Shown here one piece after another: positions 24,639 through 32,613 of a stretch of DNA of 64,000 nucleotides. The stretch spans positions 2,170,001-2,234,000 of the forward strand of contig OY969422.1 in NCBI GenBank assembly GCA_963699215.1, in the 5' to 3' direction. The position numbers were made by a program, and so were the translations under genes. The notes below the pieces were generated by a model. The model had not been told where the DNA came from. It ran no database searches and worked only from the letters and a program-made list of their open reading frames with translations. Position 1 is the first letter of the stretch, and every line of letters starts with the position of its first letter. Origin of the DNA: VRUE01 sp963699215. Lineage in GTDB: Bacteria > Actinomycetota > Thermoleophilia > Solirubrobacterales > 70-9.

Positions 24639-26091
24639 GCGGCTCGTCGTCGAGGCTGCGCCAGAGATGGATGGTCGCGTAGGAGCGCCACGGCCGCCAG
24701 GACTCCGCCAGCCGCTGCTCGGCCGCTCGATCCACCGTGAGGCCCCGTCGCTCGAGAGCGCGGCGCAATCCGGCGTCGCCGAGCGGGTAGGCGTCCGGGT
24801 CGCCGAGGGCCCTCATCGCGATGTAGGAAGCCGTCCAGGGCCCGATCCCTGGAACCGAGAGCAGGCCTTCGAGCGCGAATCCGGGCTCTGCGCCGGCATC
24901 CAAGCGGAGATCGCCCGCGGCGACCCGGCGGGACAGCTCACGCAGCGCCCTCGCCCTGCTCCGTGGCATCGAGAGGCTCGCGGGGTCGGCCTGCGCCAGG
25001 GCGGCACTGGACGGGAAGCGGCGGGCGATCGAGCCGAGCGGCTCGCCCAGCGGCTCGCCGTAGCGCTCGACCAAACGGGCGGCGACGGTCCGAGCGGCGC
25101 CGACCGAGACCTGCTGGCCGATCACGGCGCGCGCCGCCAGCTCGAAGCCGTCCGCGCAGCCGGGGACGCGCAGGCCGGGTCGGCGCCGGACGAGCTCCCC
25201 GAGGCAGGGATCGTCGCCGAGCTGGGCCGACACGGTCTGCGGGTCGGCGTCTAGATCGAGCAGCCGGCGGCAGCGCGCAACCGCGGCAGTCAGGTCGCGA
25301 AGGTCGTCGAGCCGCAGGCGGCAGCGCACCGCGTCCCGCTCGGGCCGCAGCTCCACGACCGCCGCGCCATGCCTCAGCGAGAGCGAGCGCCGGTAGGCGA
25401 GTCCCTCGAGCGCCTCCACGCCCGGCACGGCCCTGGAGCCGAGGAAGCGGATCGACGCCTCGCCGTCGAAGGGCTGCCGGCAGGCGAGCTGCAGCTCGAT
25501 CGTCCCCGGGGCGACCGTGCCGGTCCGTCCTCGCGCTCGACCTCGCAGCTCGGTCGGGGTTCGTCCGTACACCGCTCGGATCGTGTCGTTGAACTGGCGC
25601 ACGCTGCCGAACCCGGCCGCGAGCGCCGCCTCGGCGAAGGGGATCGCGGTCGACTCGATCAGCAGGCGGGCCGCCTGAGCCCGCTGCGCTCGGGCCAGCG
25701 CGACCGGGCCCGCGCCGACCTCCTCGGTGAGGATGCGCTGCAGCTGGCGCTCGCTGTAGCCGAGCCGGCCAGCGAGGCCAGGCACGCCGTCACGGTCGAC
25801 CGTGCCTTCGGCGATCAGGCGGAACGCCCTCCCAGCCACGTCGGCGCGGCGGTTCCAGCGAGGCGATCCCGGCGCGGCATCCGGATCGCAGCGCTTGCAC
25901 GCCCGCAGGCCGGCCTCCTGCGCCGAGGCGGCGCTGTGGAAGAGACGGACGTTGCGTCGCTTCGGCAGGCGTGCTGGGCAGCTGGGCCGGCAGTAGATGC
26001 CGGTGGAGAGGACGCCGACGAAGAAGTAGCCGTCGTAGCGCGGATCGCGGCTGCGCATGAACCGGTAACAGGTCTCGAAGTCGCCGATCAC
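24619..26091 (-). CDS. alkA: Ada-AlkA fusion: methylation-sensing regulator and 3-methyladenine DNA glycosylase
   Basis: 490 residues from GTG 26091. Residues 1-75 form the Ada zinc domain with four Cys (YCRPSC and ACKRC), which accepts methyl groups from phosphotriesters. Residues about 80-190 are an AraC-type helix-turn-helix. Residues about 195-490 are AlkA, with the helix-hairpin-helix SVPGIGPWTASYIAM and the catalytic Asp in PLGDAGL. The O6-methylguanine transferase domain is absent. The same protein can thus sense alkylation and excise the damage. Its stop overlaps the convergent GT2 stop by 20 nt. Confidence 0.92.
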   Translation of the reverse strand: MIGDFETCYRFMRSRDPRYDGYFFVGVLSTGIYCRPSCPARLPKRRNVRLFHSAASAQEAGLRACKRCDPDAAPGSPRWNRRADVAGRAFRLIAEGTVDRDGVPGLAGRLGYSERQLQRILTEEVGAGPVALARAQRAQAARLLIESTAIPFAEAALAAGFGSVRQFNDTIRAVYGRTPTELRGRARGRTGTVAPGTIELQLACRQPFDGEASIRFLGSRAVPGVEALEGLAYRRSLSLRHGAAVVELRPERDAVRCRLRLDDLRDLTAAVARCRRLLDLDADPQTVSAQLGDDPCLGELVRRRPGLRVPGCADGFELAARAVIGQQVSVGAARTVAARLVERYGEPLGEPLGSIARRFPSSAALAQADPASLSMPRSRARALRELSRRVAAGDLRLDAGAEPGFALEGLLSVPGIGPWTASYIAMRALGDPDAYPLGDAGLRRALERRGLTVDRAAEQRLAESWRPWRSYATIHLWRSLDDEPLSAARS

Positions 26092-26240
26092 GCGCCCATC
26101 GTGGCACGGCGCCGGTTCCAGGGCTGGCGGTTTTCGGACAGATGGGTCAGGGGCGGCGACCGTGGCGGAATCCCGCCAGACAGATCTCCGCGCCCAATCT
26201 AAGTTCGCCTCTACCGCAACCCCACCAGAGAGGAACCCCA

Positions 26241-26636
26241 GTGGAGGACATCGAGCGTTTCATCCGGGTCTACGAGGAAATCTGGCCGAGCTTCGACGCC
26301 GACCGGCTCGAGAAGTTCGAGATGGTGCACCCCGAGGCGCGGATCGACCACTCCGGGATGGAGCGGCCGATCAGGGGCGACGAGGAGCCCGACTATGTGC
26401 GGGGGATCAAGGCCCTGATGCCCGATATCTCACTCGAGATGAGGAATTGGGCGGCGCGTGGAAACGTCGTCTTCGTCGAGTACGCGATCGAGGCGACGGT
26501 GAACGGCGAGCCGCTGGCATGGGACGGCATCGGGCGTTTCGAGCTACGCGACGGTCGCGTGATCGACGCGATCGGGCGCTGGGACACGGCGGCGATCCAG
26601 GCCGCGCTGGGCGCTCAGCGGTCGACCGCGGGGTGA
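26241..26636 (+). CDS. SnoaL-like (NTF2-fold) small protein
   Basis: 131 residues from GTG 26241, chosen because AGAGAGGAAC just upstream is a good ribosome site. The sequence fits an NTF2/SnoaL fold: an initial helix (IERFIRVYEEIWPSFDADRL), then EARIDHSG, and strands ending GRFELRDGRVIDAIGRWD. The family has polyketide cyclases, isomerases and many unassigned proteins; no catalytic set can be named here. Its end overlaps the convergent zinc-ribbon gene by 22 nt. Confidence 0.7.
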   Translation: MEDIERFIRVYEEIWPSFDADRLEKFEMVHPEARIDHSGMERPIRGDEEPDYVRGIKALMPDISLEMRNWAARGNVVFVEYAIEATVNGEPLAWDGIGRFELRDGRVIDAIGRWDTAAIQAALGAQRSTAG

Positions 26637-26902
26637 CGGACGGCGGCGGGGTCCGGCAGGAAGAGGTCCGTGCCGCAACGGGGACAGACCTGGACGTAGA
26701 GCTTGACTGCCTTGCCGCAGGTGGGGCACTGCCGTTCCGGTTCGTCCTTCTCGACTCGGTAGAGGATGACGGCGACCAGGCCGAACGGTGGCAGAACCGT
26801 GCCGATCAGCAACCAGAGCCAGAACGAGCTGCCCTTGGCGCGGCCGACGATCGCCGTGGCTAGCCCGAAGAGGAAGGCGATGAAGAGGTACTCGAATCCC
26901 AC
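26615..26902 (-). CDS. Small membrane protein with C-terminal zinc ribbon
   Basis: 95 residues from GTG 26902. Two membrane helices (FEYLFIAFLFGLATAIVG and FWLWLLIGTVLPPFGLVAVI) are followed by a CPTCGKAVKLYVQVCPRCG zinc ribbon (two CxxC pairs, about residues 63-82). It probably sits in the cytoplasmic membrane with the ribbon in the cytoplasm. Similar small proteins are common in actinobacteria but have no defined function. It overlaps the 3' end of ndh on the same strand by 43 nt, so it may be in the ndh transcript. Confidence 0.65.
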   Translation of the reverse strand: MGFEYLFIAFLFGLATAIVGRAKGSSFWLWLLIGTVLPPFGLVAVILYRVEKDEPERQCPTCGKAVKLYVQVCPRCGTDLFLPDPAAVRHPAVDR

Positions 26903-28184
26903 GGCTCCATTGTCGCGCCCAGGCGCTGCGGATGCCCGATCGAGCCGACCTCGGCGAGATCGCGGCGGAAGGGCAGGCTGGCGGTCCAGTCGATCACCGC
27001 GCGCGCCTTGCGGGCGGCGCCGGGAATCTGGCTCATGTGGTAGGTGCGGGCCATCCACCAGGCGGGGAAGCCGCGGAACTTGCGCCCGCCGACCCTCCCC
27101 ACGGCCTTGTAGCGGCCGAGATTGACGAAGGAGGCATTGCCGCGGTACTCGAACGGCCTGGCGGTCCCGATACCGAGCTCGGCGGCGATGTTGCGAGCCG
27201 CGACGGGCCCCTGGCGGACGGCGTGCTGCGCGGTCGGCGGGTAGAGCCCGCCGCGTGGGTCGGGAGCCGCGGCGCAATCGCCGATCGCCCAGACCGAGTC
27301 CGCGCCCCGCACGCGCAGGTGCTCGTCGACCGGAACGCGGCCACGCTCGTCGAGCGGCAGGTTCAGCTGGCGCAGGCTCGGATGCGGCGCGACTCCCGCC
27401 GTCCAGACCAGGGTGCGGGTCGGCAGCGTCTCCCCGCTGGAGAGGCGGGCGCGGTCGGCCGTCAGCTCCTCCAGCGTGGTCTCGAGGCGGATGTCGATGC
27501 CCCGACCGCGCAGCTGCCGCAGCGCGTAGTCGGCGAGGCCGGCGTCGATCTCGGGCAGGACGCGATCGGTCGCCTCGACCAGGACCCAGCGCATGCCGTG
27601 CAGGCGGGCGCGCGGGTAGCTCTCCATCGCGTCGGCGGCGAAGTCCTGCAGCTCGGCGAGCGCCTCGAGACCGGCGTAGCCGCCGCCGACGAAGACGTAG
27701 GTGAGCAGCTCGTCGCGGCGGGCCGGGTCCTCGCTGGCGTTGGCGGCCTCCAGCGTCTCGACCACGTGGTTGCGTAGCCAGATCGCGTCGGCGAGGGTTT
27801 TGAAGCCGACAGCGTGCTCGGCTAGACCGGGCACCGGCAAGACTCGCGAGACCGAGCCGAGCGCGAGCAGGAGCTGGTCGTAGGGAAGCTGCTCGACCTC
27901 GCCCTCGCGCGTGCGCAGCTCGACCGTGCGCGCCTGCGGATCGTGACCTGAGATCGTGCCCAGGCGGAGGTAGGTGCGGTCGAGAATCTCGCGCAGCGGC
28001 GTCACCACGTGGCGCGGCTCCAGCGTCCCCGCCGCGGCCTCGGGAAGGAACGGCGTGTAGAGCAGGAAGTTGACGTCGTTGACCAGCGTCAGCCGGCCGA
28101 CTGCCGCGGCAGGATCCGCTCCAGCTCCCGCGCAGCCATCGCCCCTCCGAATCCACCCCCGGCAATGACGACGTTCCAGGCCAT
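26860..28184 (-). CDS. ndh: Type II NADH dehydrogenase (NADH:menaquinone oxidoreductase), with one frameshift
   Basis: A single-subunit FAD enzyme that passes NADH electrons to menaquinone without pumping protons. The start frame reads MAWNVVIAGGGFGGA and goes to RELERILPRQS, then hits a stop. The rest is in another frame from LTLVNDVNFLLYTPFLPEA, with VFVGGGYAGLEALAEL, VWTAGVAPHP and WAIGDCAAAPD. One missing base near 28100 explains the break; the corrected product is 441 residues, normal for Ndh. The ATG (28182-28184) is 6 nt after TAGGTT, and a 35-bp palindrome covers the promoter. Confidence 0.85.
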
Positions 28185-28190
28185 GACCTC

Positions 28191-28228
28191 AACCTAGCAC
28201 TTTGTAACAACGTGTTACAAAGTGCTAG
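28191..28228 (-). promoter_or_regulatory. ndh promoter with a 35-bp palindromic operator
   Basis: 28194-28228 is a perfect 16-bp inverted repeat, CTAGCACTTTGTAACA with its complement, around a 3-nt centre (ACG). On the minus strand TTGTAA and TAGGTT, 18 nt apart, can serve as -35 and -10. The -10 ends 6 nt before the ndh ATG. The palindrome therefore covers the whole promoter core, the expected place for a dimeric repressor. The regulator is not identifiable from the site. Confidence 0.65.
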
Positions 28229-28306
28229 ACCGCACTTCGGCCAATGGAAAGGACAGGCCGCTCCATGCAGCGCTAAAGTTTCGATCAGTGTCGTGCTCAC
28301 AAGCTG

Positions 28307-28337
28307 AACGGCCCCGGGCGTACCACCCGGGGCCGTT
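28307..28337. terminator. Strong GC-rich hairpin, probable terminator
   Basis: AACGGCCCCGGG (28307-28318) pairs perfectly with CCCGGGGCCGTT (28326-28337), a 12-bp stem with a 7-nt loop. On the plus strand it is followed by TCATTT. On the minus strand it lies 18 nt after the stop of the small ORF and downstream of gatB, so it probably ends the gatCAB transcript. Confidence 0.6.
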
Positions 28338-28355
28338 TCATTTGCGGCGTCTCCT

Positions 28356-28445
28356 CTAGCGGTCCGCCAGCTTGGATGCGAGTGCGATCAGCGCTCGCAT
28401 CACGCCGGCGTAGGCCAGGAGGACCACCGCCGTTGTCGTACTCAC
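28356..28445 (-). CDS. Possible small hydrophobic protein downstream of gatB
   Basis: 29 codons from GTG 28445 to TAG 28356, reading MSTTTAVVLLAY then AGVMRALIALASKLADR. It is one hydrophobic helix with a basic end, like a small membrane protein. GGAAG lies 4-8 nt before the GTG, and the strong hairpin at 28307-28337 follows the stop. It lies 52 nt after gatB on the same strand. The size alone means it could be chance. Confidence 0.35.
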   Translation of the reverse strand: MSTTTAVVLLAYAGVMRALIALASKLADR

Positions 28446-28497
28446 AATCTTCCAAGCTGTCGCAGGGGCAAACTCTCCCCCGGTGGCCCAGAATCGA

Positions 28498-29937
28498 TCA
28501 GATTCCGAGTTGCTGCTTGATCAGGCGGTTTACCTCGCCGCCGTCGGCACGGCCCTTGGTCTCCTTCATCACCGCGCCGACGATCGCGCCGATCGCCTTC
28601 TCGTTGCCGGATCGAACCTGCTCGGCGGCGGCAGGATTGGCCTCGACCGCGGCCGCCACTATCGATTCCAGCTCGCCGCTGTCGGAGATCTGGGCGAGAC
28701 CCTCGCGCTCGACGATCGCGGCCGGATCGCCTCCCTCGGCGACCAGCTTCGCCAGCACCTGCTTGCCGCTGCCGTGCGAGATCTTCTTCTCCTGAACCAT
28801 CTCGATCAGGGCCGCCAGCGCCTCGGGCCCGACCTTGGAGCTCGATGCGGCGACGCCGGCATCCTCCTGACGCAGGCTCGCCGCCAGCTCGCCGGTCACC
28901 CAGTTGGCGACGACGCGCAGCTCGACCTCGATGCCGGTGTCGACCACGCGTTCGAAGTACTCGGCGGTGTCGGGATCGCCAACCAGGACCGCCGCGGAGT
29001 CCTCACTCAGCCCCAGCTCGTCCCGGTAGCGCCGCATCCGCGCCTCGGGCAGCTCCGGCAGCGACTCGCGCGCCTCGCGCAGCATCGCCTCGGTCGGCGC
29101 CAGCGGCACCAGGTCCGGCTCGGGGAAGTAGCGGTAGTCGTGCGCTTCCTCCTTCGAGCGCAGCGGGTGCAGAGTGCCGTCCTCGGGGTGGAAATGAAGC
29201 GTCTCCTGGACCACCGCCCCCCCCGCCTCGACCAGCTCCCGCTGCCGGGCCAGCTCGGCCTCGATCCCGCGTTCGAGGAAGCGGAAGCTGTTCATGTTCT
29301 TCAGCTCCGTCTTCGTGCCCAGAGCCTCGCTGCCGGCCGGCCGCACCGAGACGTTGGCGTCGACCCGCAGGCTGCCCTCCTCCATGTTGACGTCGGAGAC
29401 CTCGAGCTGGCCCACCGTGGTGCGCAGCAACCGCGCCCAGGCGCCCGCCTCCGCGGCGCTGCGCAGGTCGGGCTCGGTGACGATCTCGACCAGCGGCGTG
29501 CCGCCACGGTTGAAGTCGACCAGCGAGGCGTCGGAGCCGTGGATCCGCCCCGACTCGCCCAGGTGGATCGTCTTCGCCGCGTCCTCCTCGAGGTGGGCGC
29601 GGTGGATGCGGATTCCGCCGAGCTTGCCGTCGACGGCAAGCGGCAGGTCGTACTGGCTGATCTGGTACGCCTTCGGGTTGTCGGGATAGAAGTAGTTCTT
29701 GCGGTGGAAGATCGAGCGCGGGGCGACGTCGCACTCGAGCGCCGCGGCGATCTTGAGCGCGTAGCGGATCGCCTCTTCGTTGGGCACCGGCAGCACCCCG
29801 GGATGGGCGAGGCAGACCGGGCAGGTGTGGACGTTCGGCTCGTCGCCGAAGGAGAGCTCGCAACCGCAGAACATCTTCGTCCGGGTCGAGAGCTGGACGT
29901 GGATCTCCAGCCCGATCACCGCCTCCAGCTCAGCCAC
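28498..29937 (-). CDS. gatB: Aspartyl/glutamyl-tRNA amidotransferase subunit B
   Basis: 479 residues from GTG 29937. The tRNA-binding and kinase subunit of GatCAB, which converts Glu-tRNA(Gln) or Asp-tRNA(Asn) to the amide forms. It begins AVIGLEIHVQLSTRTKMFCGC, with the zinc Cys set (CGC and CPVCLAHPG), KNYFYPDNPKAYQISQYD, and the C-terminal YqeY-like tail with GNEKAIGAIVGAVMKETKGRAD. It overlaps gatA by 8 nt and is last of gatC-gatA-gatB. Confidence 0.95.
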   Translation of the reverse strand: MAELEAVIGLEIHVQLSTRTKMFCGCELSFGDEPNVHTCPVCLAHPGVLPVPNEEAIRYALKIAAALECDVAPRSIFHRKNYFYPDNPKAYQISQYDLPLAVDGKLGGIRIHRAHLEEDAAKTIHLGESGRIHGSDASLVDFNRGGTPLVEIVTEPDLRSAAEAGAWARLLRTTVGQLEVSDVNMEEGSLRVDANVSVRPAGSEALGTKTELKNMNSFRFLERGIEAELARQRELVEAGGAVVQETLHFHPEDGTLHPLRSKEEAHDYRYFPEPDLVPLAPTEAMLREARESLPELPEARMRRYRDELGLSEDSAAVLVGDPDTAEYFERVVDTGIEVELRVVANWVTGELAASLRQEDAGVAASSSKVGPEALAALIEMVQEKKISHGSGKQVLAKLVAEGGDPAAIVEREGLAQISDSGELESIVAAAVEANPAAAEQVRSGNEKAIGAIVGAVMKETKGRADGGEVNRLIKQQLGI

Positions 29938-31369
29938 TGGCTCCCTCTCCCGGCTTGGCGTCGAAGCCGATCGCCCGCTCCAGCGCGTGGGCGGCGTCGA
30001 GCAGGCGCTGCTCGGCGAAGGCCGGGGCGGCGATCTGGAAGCCGACCGGCAGCCGCGTACCGCCGCCTTCCGGCTCGGCAAGTCCGGCGGGAATCGAGAT
30101 CGCGGGAATGCCCGCCAGGCTCATCGGCACGGTGAAGAAGTCGTTCATGTACATCGCCAGCGGATCGTCGGTCTTGGCGCCGAGCCCGAAGGCGACCGAG
30201 GGCGAGGTCGGGGTGACGATCAGGTCGAACTCCTCGAAGACCCTCGCGTAGTCCTCGGCGATCTTCGTGCGCACCTTCTGCGCACGCCCGTAGTAGGCGT
30301 CGTAGTAACCCGAGGAAAGCGCGTAGGTACCGAGCATGATCCGCCGCTTGACCTCGTCGCCGAAACCGGCGGCCCGAGTCGATTCGTACATCTCGACCAC
30401 GTCGCCCTGGGTCTCGGCGCGCATCCCGTAGCGGACGCCGTCGTAGCGGGCGAGGTTGGAGGACGCCTCCGCCGGAGCGATCACGTAGTAGGCCGAGATG
30501 CCGTGCTCGGCGTGCGGCAGCAGCGCCTCGGCGACCTCTCCGCCCAGCTCCTCGATCCGCTCCAGCGTGGCCTCGAAGACCGCGCGGACACCGGGCTCGA
30601 TCGCATCCTGGGCGAGCTCGGCGGGAACGGCGAAGCGCATGCCGCGCAGGTCCTCGCGACTCGGCGGTGCGATCCCCCCCTCGATCCCGACCGAGGTCGA
30701 GTCGCACGGATCGCGGCCCTGCAGCGCCGCCAGCAACAGCGCCGCGTCGGTGACGTCGCGGGTCAGCGGCCCGCACTGGTCGAGCGAGGAAGCGAAGGCG
30801 ATCATCCCGTAGCGCGAGATCGCGCCGTAGGTCGGCTTGAGGCCGACGATGCCGCAGAGCGAGGCTGGCTGGCGGATCGAGCCGCCGGTGTCGGTGCCGA
30901 TCGCGCAGGGCGCGAGGCCGCCGGCGACGACCGCCGCCGAGCCGCCCGAGGACCCGCCGGGAACGCGCTCGCGGTCCCATGGGTTGCGGACGGGCCCGTA
31001 AGCGGAGTTCTCGTTGGAGGAGCCCATCGCGAACTCGTCCATGTTGGTCTTGCCGAGCACCTCGGCCCCGGCCGCCGCGAGCCGCCACACCGCGTGAGCC
31101 GTGTAGAGCGGCCTGTGGCCCTCGAGCATGCGTGAGCCGGCCGTGGTCTCGACGCCCTCCGTGCAGAACAGGTCCTTCACCGCGACCGGGATCCCGCCAA
31201 GTGGCCCCTCTCCCCCTCCCTGGCCCTCCTCGGCCCGCCAGAGGTAGGCGTTCAGCTCGTCCCCGGCTGCCGCCTCACGCCAGGCCTCGAAGTACTCGGC
31301 GGCGCCGATCTCGCGAGCCGCGATCCGCTTCGTCGCCTCGGCGACGCTCAACTCCAGCAGCCCACCCAT
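29930..31369 (-). CDS. gatA: Glutamyl-tRNA amidotransferase subunit A
   Basis: 479 residues. The amidase-signature subunit that frees ammonia from glutamine. The Ser-cisSer-Lys triad is visible: Lys in IPVAVKDLFCTEG, and the two Ser in PGGSSGGSAAVVAGG and GTDTGGSIRQPAS. NMDEFAMGSSNENSAYGP is the GatA signature that separates it from other amidases. The start ATG shares one base with the gatC stop (TGATG). Confidence 0.95.
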   Translation of the reverse strand: MGGLLELSVAEATKRIAAREIGAAEYFEAWREAAAGDELNAYLWRAEEGQGGGEGPLGGIPVAVKDLFCTEGVETTAGSRMLEGHRPLYTAHAVWRLAAAGAEVLGKTNMDEFAMGSSNENSAYGPVRNPWDRERVPGGSSGGSAAVVAGGLAPCAIGTDTGGSIRQPASLCGIVGLKPTYGAISRYGMIAFASSLDQCGPLTRDVTDAALLLAALQGRDPCDSTSVGIEGGIAPPSREDLRGMRFAVPAELAQDAIEPGVRAVFEATLERIEELGGEVAEALLPHAEHGISAYYVIAPAEASSNLARYDGVRYGMRAETQGDVVEMYESTRAAGFGDEVKRRIMLGTYALSSGYYDAYYGRAQKVRTKIAEDYARVFEEFDLIVTPTSPSVAFGLGAKTDDPLAMYMNDFFTVPMSLAGIPAISIPAGLAEPEGGGTRLPVGFQIAAPAFAEQRLLDAAHALERAIGFDAKPGEGASG

Positions 31370-31656
31370 CAGTCGGCCTGCGGAGAGGGAACCCGGAAGG
31401 CGCCGTCGGCCGGGTCGGGCGCCTGTTCCAGCACGACCTCACGGGGCCAGCTCGGACGGGGCTCGTCCGGCCGCAGCACGTTCTCCAGCTCGACCACGTG
31501 CGAGGTCGGCGAGACGTCGTCCAGGTCCAGCTCGCCGATCCGGTCGACGTGCTCGAGGATCCCGGAGAGCTCGCCGGCCATCCTCTCGATCTCAGCCTCG
31601 GATAGCCGCAGCCGCGCCAGCTTGGCGACGTGAAGTACCTGCTCCCGCTCGATCAC
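31369..31656 (-). CDS. gatC: Aspartyl/glutamyl-tRNA amidotransferase subunit C
   Basis: 95 residues from GTG 31656. A small stabilising subunit that wraps around GatA. The start EREQVLHVAKLARLRLSEAE and the later VVELENVLRPDEPR are family features. It is the first gene of the operon. TAGAAT ends 7 nt before the GTG, so the operon probably starts with a leaderless transcript. Confidence 0.93.
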   Translation of the reverse strand: MIEREQVLHVAKLARLRLSEAEIERMAGELSGILEHVDRIGELDLDDVSPTSHVVELENVLRPDEPRPSWPREVVLEQAPDPADGAFRVPSPQAD

Positions 31657-31663
31657 GGCGGGG

Positions 31664-31669
31664 ATTCTA
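31664..31669 (-). promoter_or_regulatory. Putative -10 box of gatCAB
   Basis: TAGAAT on the minus strand, 7 nt before the gatC GTG. A near-consensus actinobacterial -10 at the spacing seen for leaderless genes. Confidence 0.45.
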
Positions 31670-31685
31670 GGGCGCTGGGCCTGTC

Positions 31686-32072
31686 CTAAGGGGCGGTGAC
31701 CGTCCGCGAGCGCGCCCCGAGGCATTCCACCGGACGGGCGGGAAGGTGGTAGGGCAAGACCTCGGCGTAGACGCGCTTCCCGCTCAGGGCGGGGAACGAT
31801 TTCATCCGCCATTCGCCGCCATAGGGATAGATCCGGGCGACGACCTTGTCGCGCCCCGGCATCGCACGCCTGACTCGAACGGTGCTCGAGTCGCAGAACT
31901 CCGACGGCGCATCGGTGACGATGGTGCCTTCGATCTTGCCGGCGTCCCTGTCGACGCCGATCGTCAGGCTGACGGCATAGACGTGAGTGGTCTCGGCCGA
32001 TGCCGGCCCGGCGACGGCGAGGATCGCCAAGATCGAGACGGCGAGCGCTCCCAACTGCGTGCCTCGTCTCAT
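31686..32072 (-). CDS. Secreted hypothetical protein
   Basis: 128 residues from ATG 32072. A clear signal peptide (RRGTQLGALAVSILAILAV, cut after GPASA, about residue 26). The mature part is a small, probably beta-rich domain with one Cys pair (EFCDSS and VECLGA) that may form a disulfide outside the cell. I do not recognise the family. It stands alone between gatC and a membrane protein. Confidence 0.6.
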   Translation of the reverse strand: MRRGTQLGALAVSILAILAVAGPASAETTHVYAVSLTIGVDRDAGKIEGTIVTDAPSEFCDSSTVRVRRAMPGRDKVVARIYPYGGEWRMKSFPALSGKRVYAEVLPYHLPARPVECLGARSRTVTAP

Positions 32073-32154
32073 CGCCCCAAGGTAGCAGCAGGCAGCGCGA
32101 TCCCATGAGCGAATCGGCGCCCTGGCTGCGCAGCCAGTTAGAGTGCGCGGCACG

Positions 32155-32598
32155 ATGCGGGGAGCGAAAGCAGAGGCGTTCGTCGTCCTGGGCCTGCGCC
32201 TGATGGCGGCCGGTTTCGCCCTCGTCGGCATCCTCTTCATCGCCGTCCCCAACGGCGTCCTCGACACGATCTCCGACCTCGGCGATTCGCTCGGCAGCTT
32301 CACCGAGGCCCCGCACGGCGAGGAGCAGCTCTGGCTCGCGCTGGCCTTCGCCTACATGGTCGTGATCGCCGGCATCTGCCTCGTCGCCCAGGCGGACGTC
32401 GTCCGCTACCGGCCGTTCCTGCTCGTCCTCGCGGCGGGCAAGGCGGCCTCCTCGCTCGCCTCGCTCGGCTTCTACCTCTTCGACCAGGACGTCTTCATCT
32501 ACCTGCTCAACTTCCTGGTCGACGGCTTCCTCGCGCTTGCCGCGCTCTGGCTCTGGTCGCTCGCCGGACGCGTGGACCGCCTCGCCGCCCCGGGCTGA
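32155..32598 (+). CDS. Four-helix membrane protein, unknown function
   Basis: 147 residues from ATG 32155 (GTG 32143 also possible). Four hydrophobic helices: about 10-33, 60-80, 88-107 and 112-132. The helix pattern and WLALAFAYMVVIAGICLVAQAD suggest a small integral membrane protein. No family is recognised. TAGAGT lies 10 nt before the ATG. The GMC oxidoreductase start follows 15 nt after its stop, so the two may be co-transcribed. Confidence 0.6.
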   Translation: MRGAKAEAFVVLGLRLMAAGFALVGILFIAVPNGVLDTISDLGDSLGSFTEAPHGEEQLWLALAFAYMVVIAGICLVAQADVVRYRPFLLVLAAGKAASSLASLGFYLFDQDVFIYLLNFLVDGFLALAALWLWSLAGRVDRLAAPG

Positions 32599-32613
32599 CA
32601 GCGCGCGCCGGGG

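Larger units (their letters stand above)
28185..28497. other. 313-nt intergenic region between gatB and ndh
   Basis: From the gatB side it holds a possible 29-codon ORF (28356-28445), a strong GC-rich hairpin (28307-28337), about 75 nt with no recognised element, and the ndh operator and promoter (28191-28228). GTGAGYACGACA occurs twice on the minus strand, at the small ORF start (28445) and again just past the hairpin (28300). The second reading frame runs as a shadow through ndh and is not called. Confidence 0.6.

Noticed and set aside
26615..28300. A 561-codon minus-strand open frame starting at GTG 28300
   Set aside because: Runs out of frame through ndh; only the last 95 codons (zinc-ribbon protein) are a real gene.
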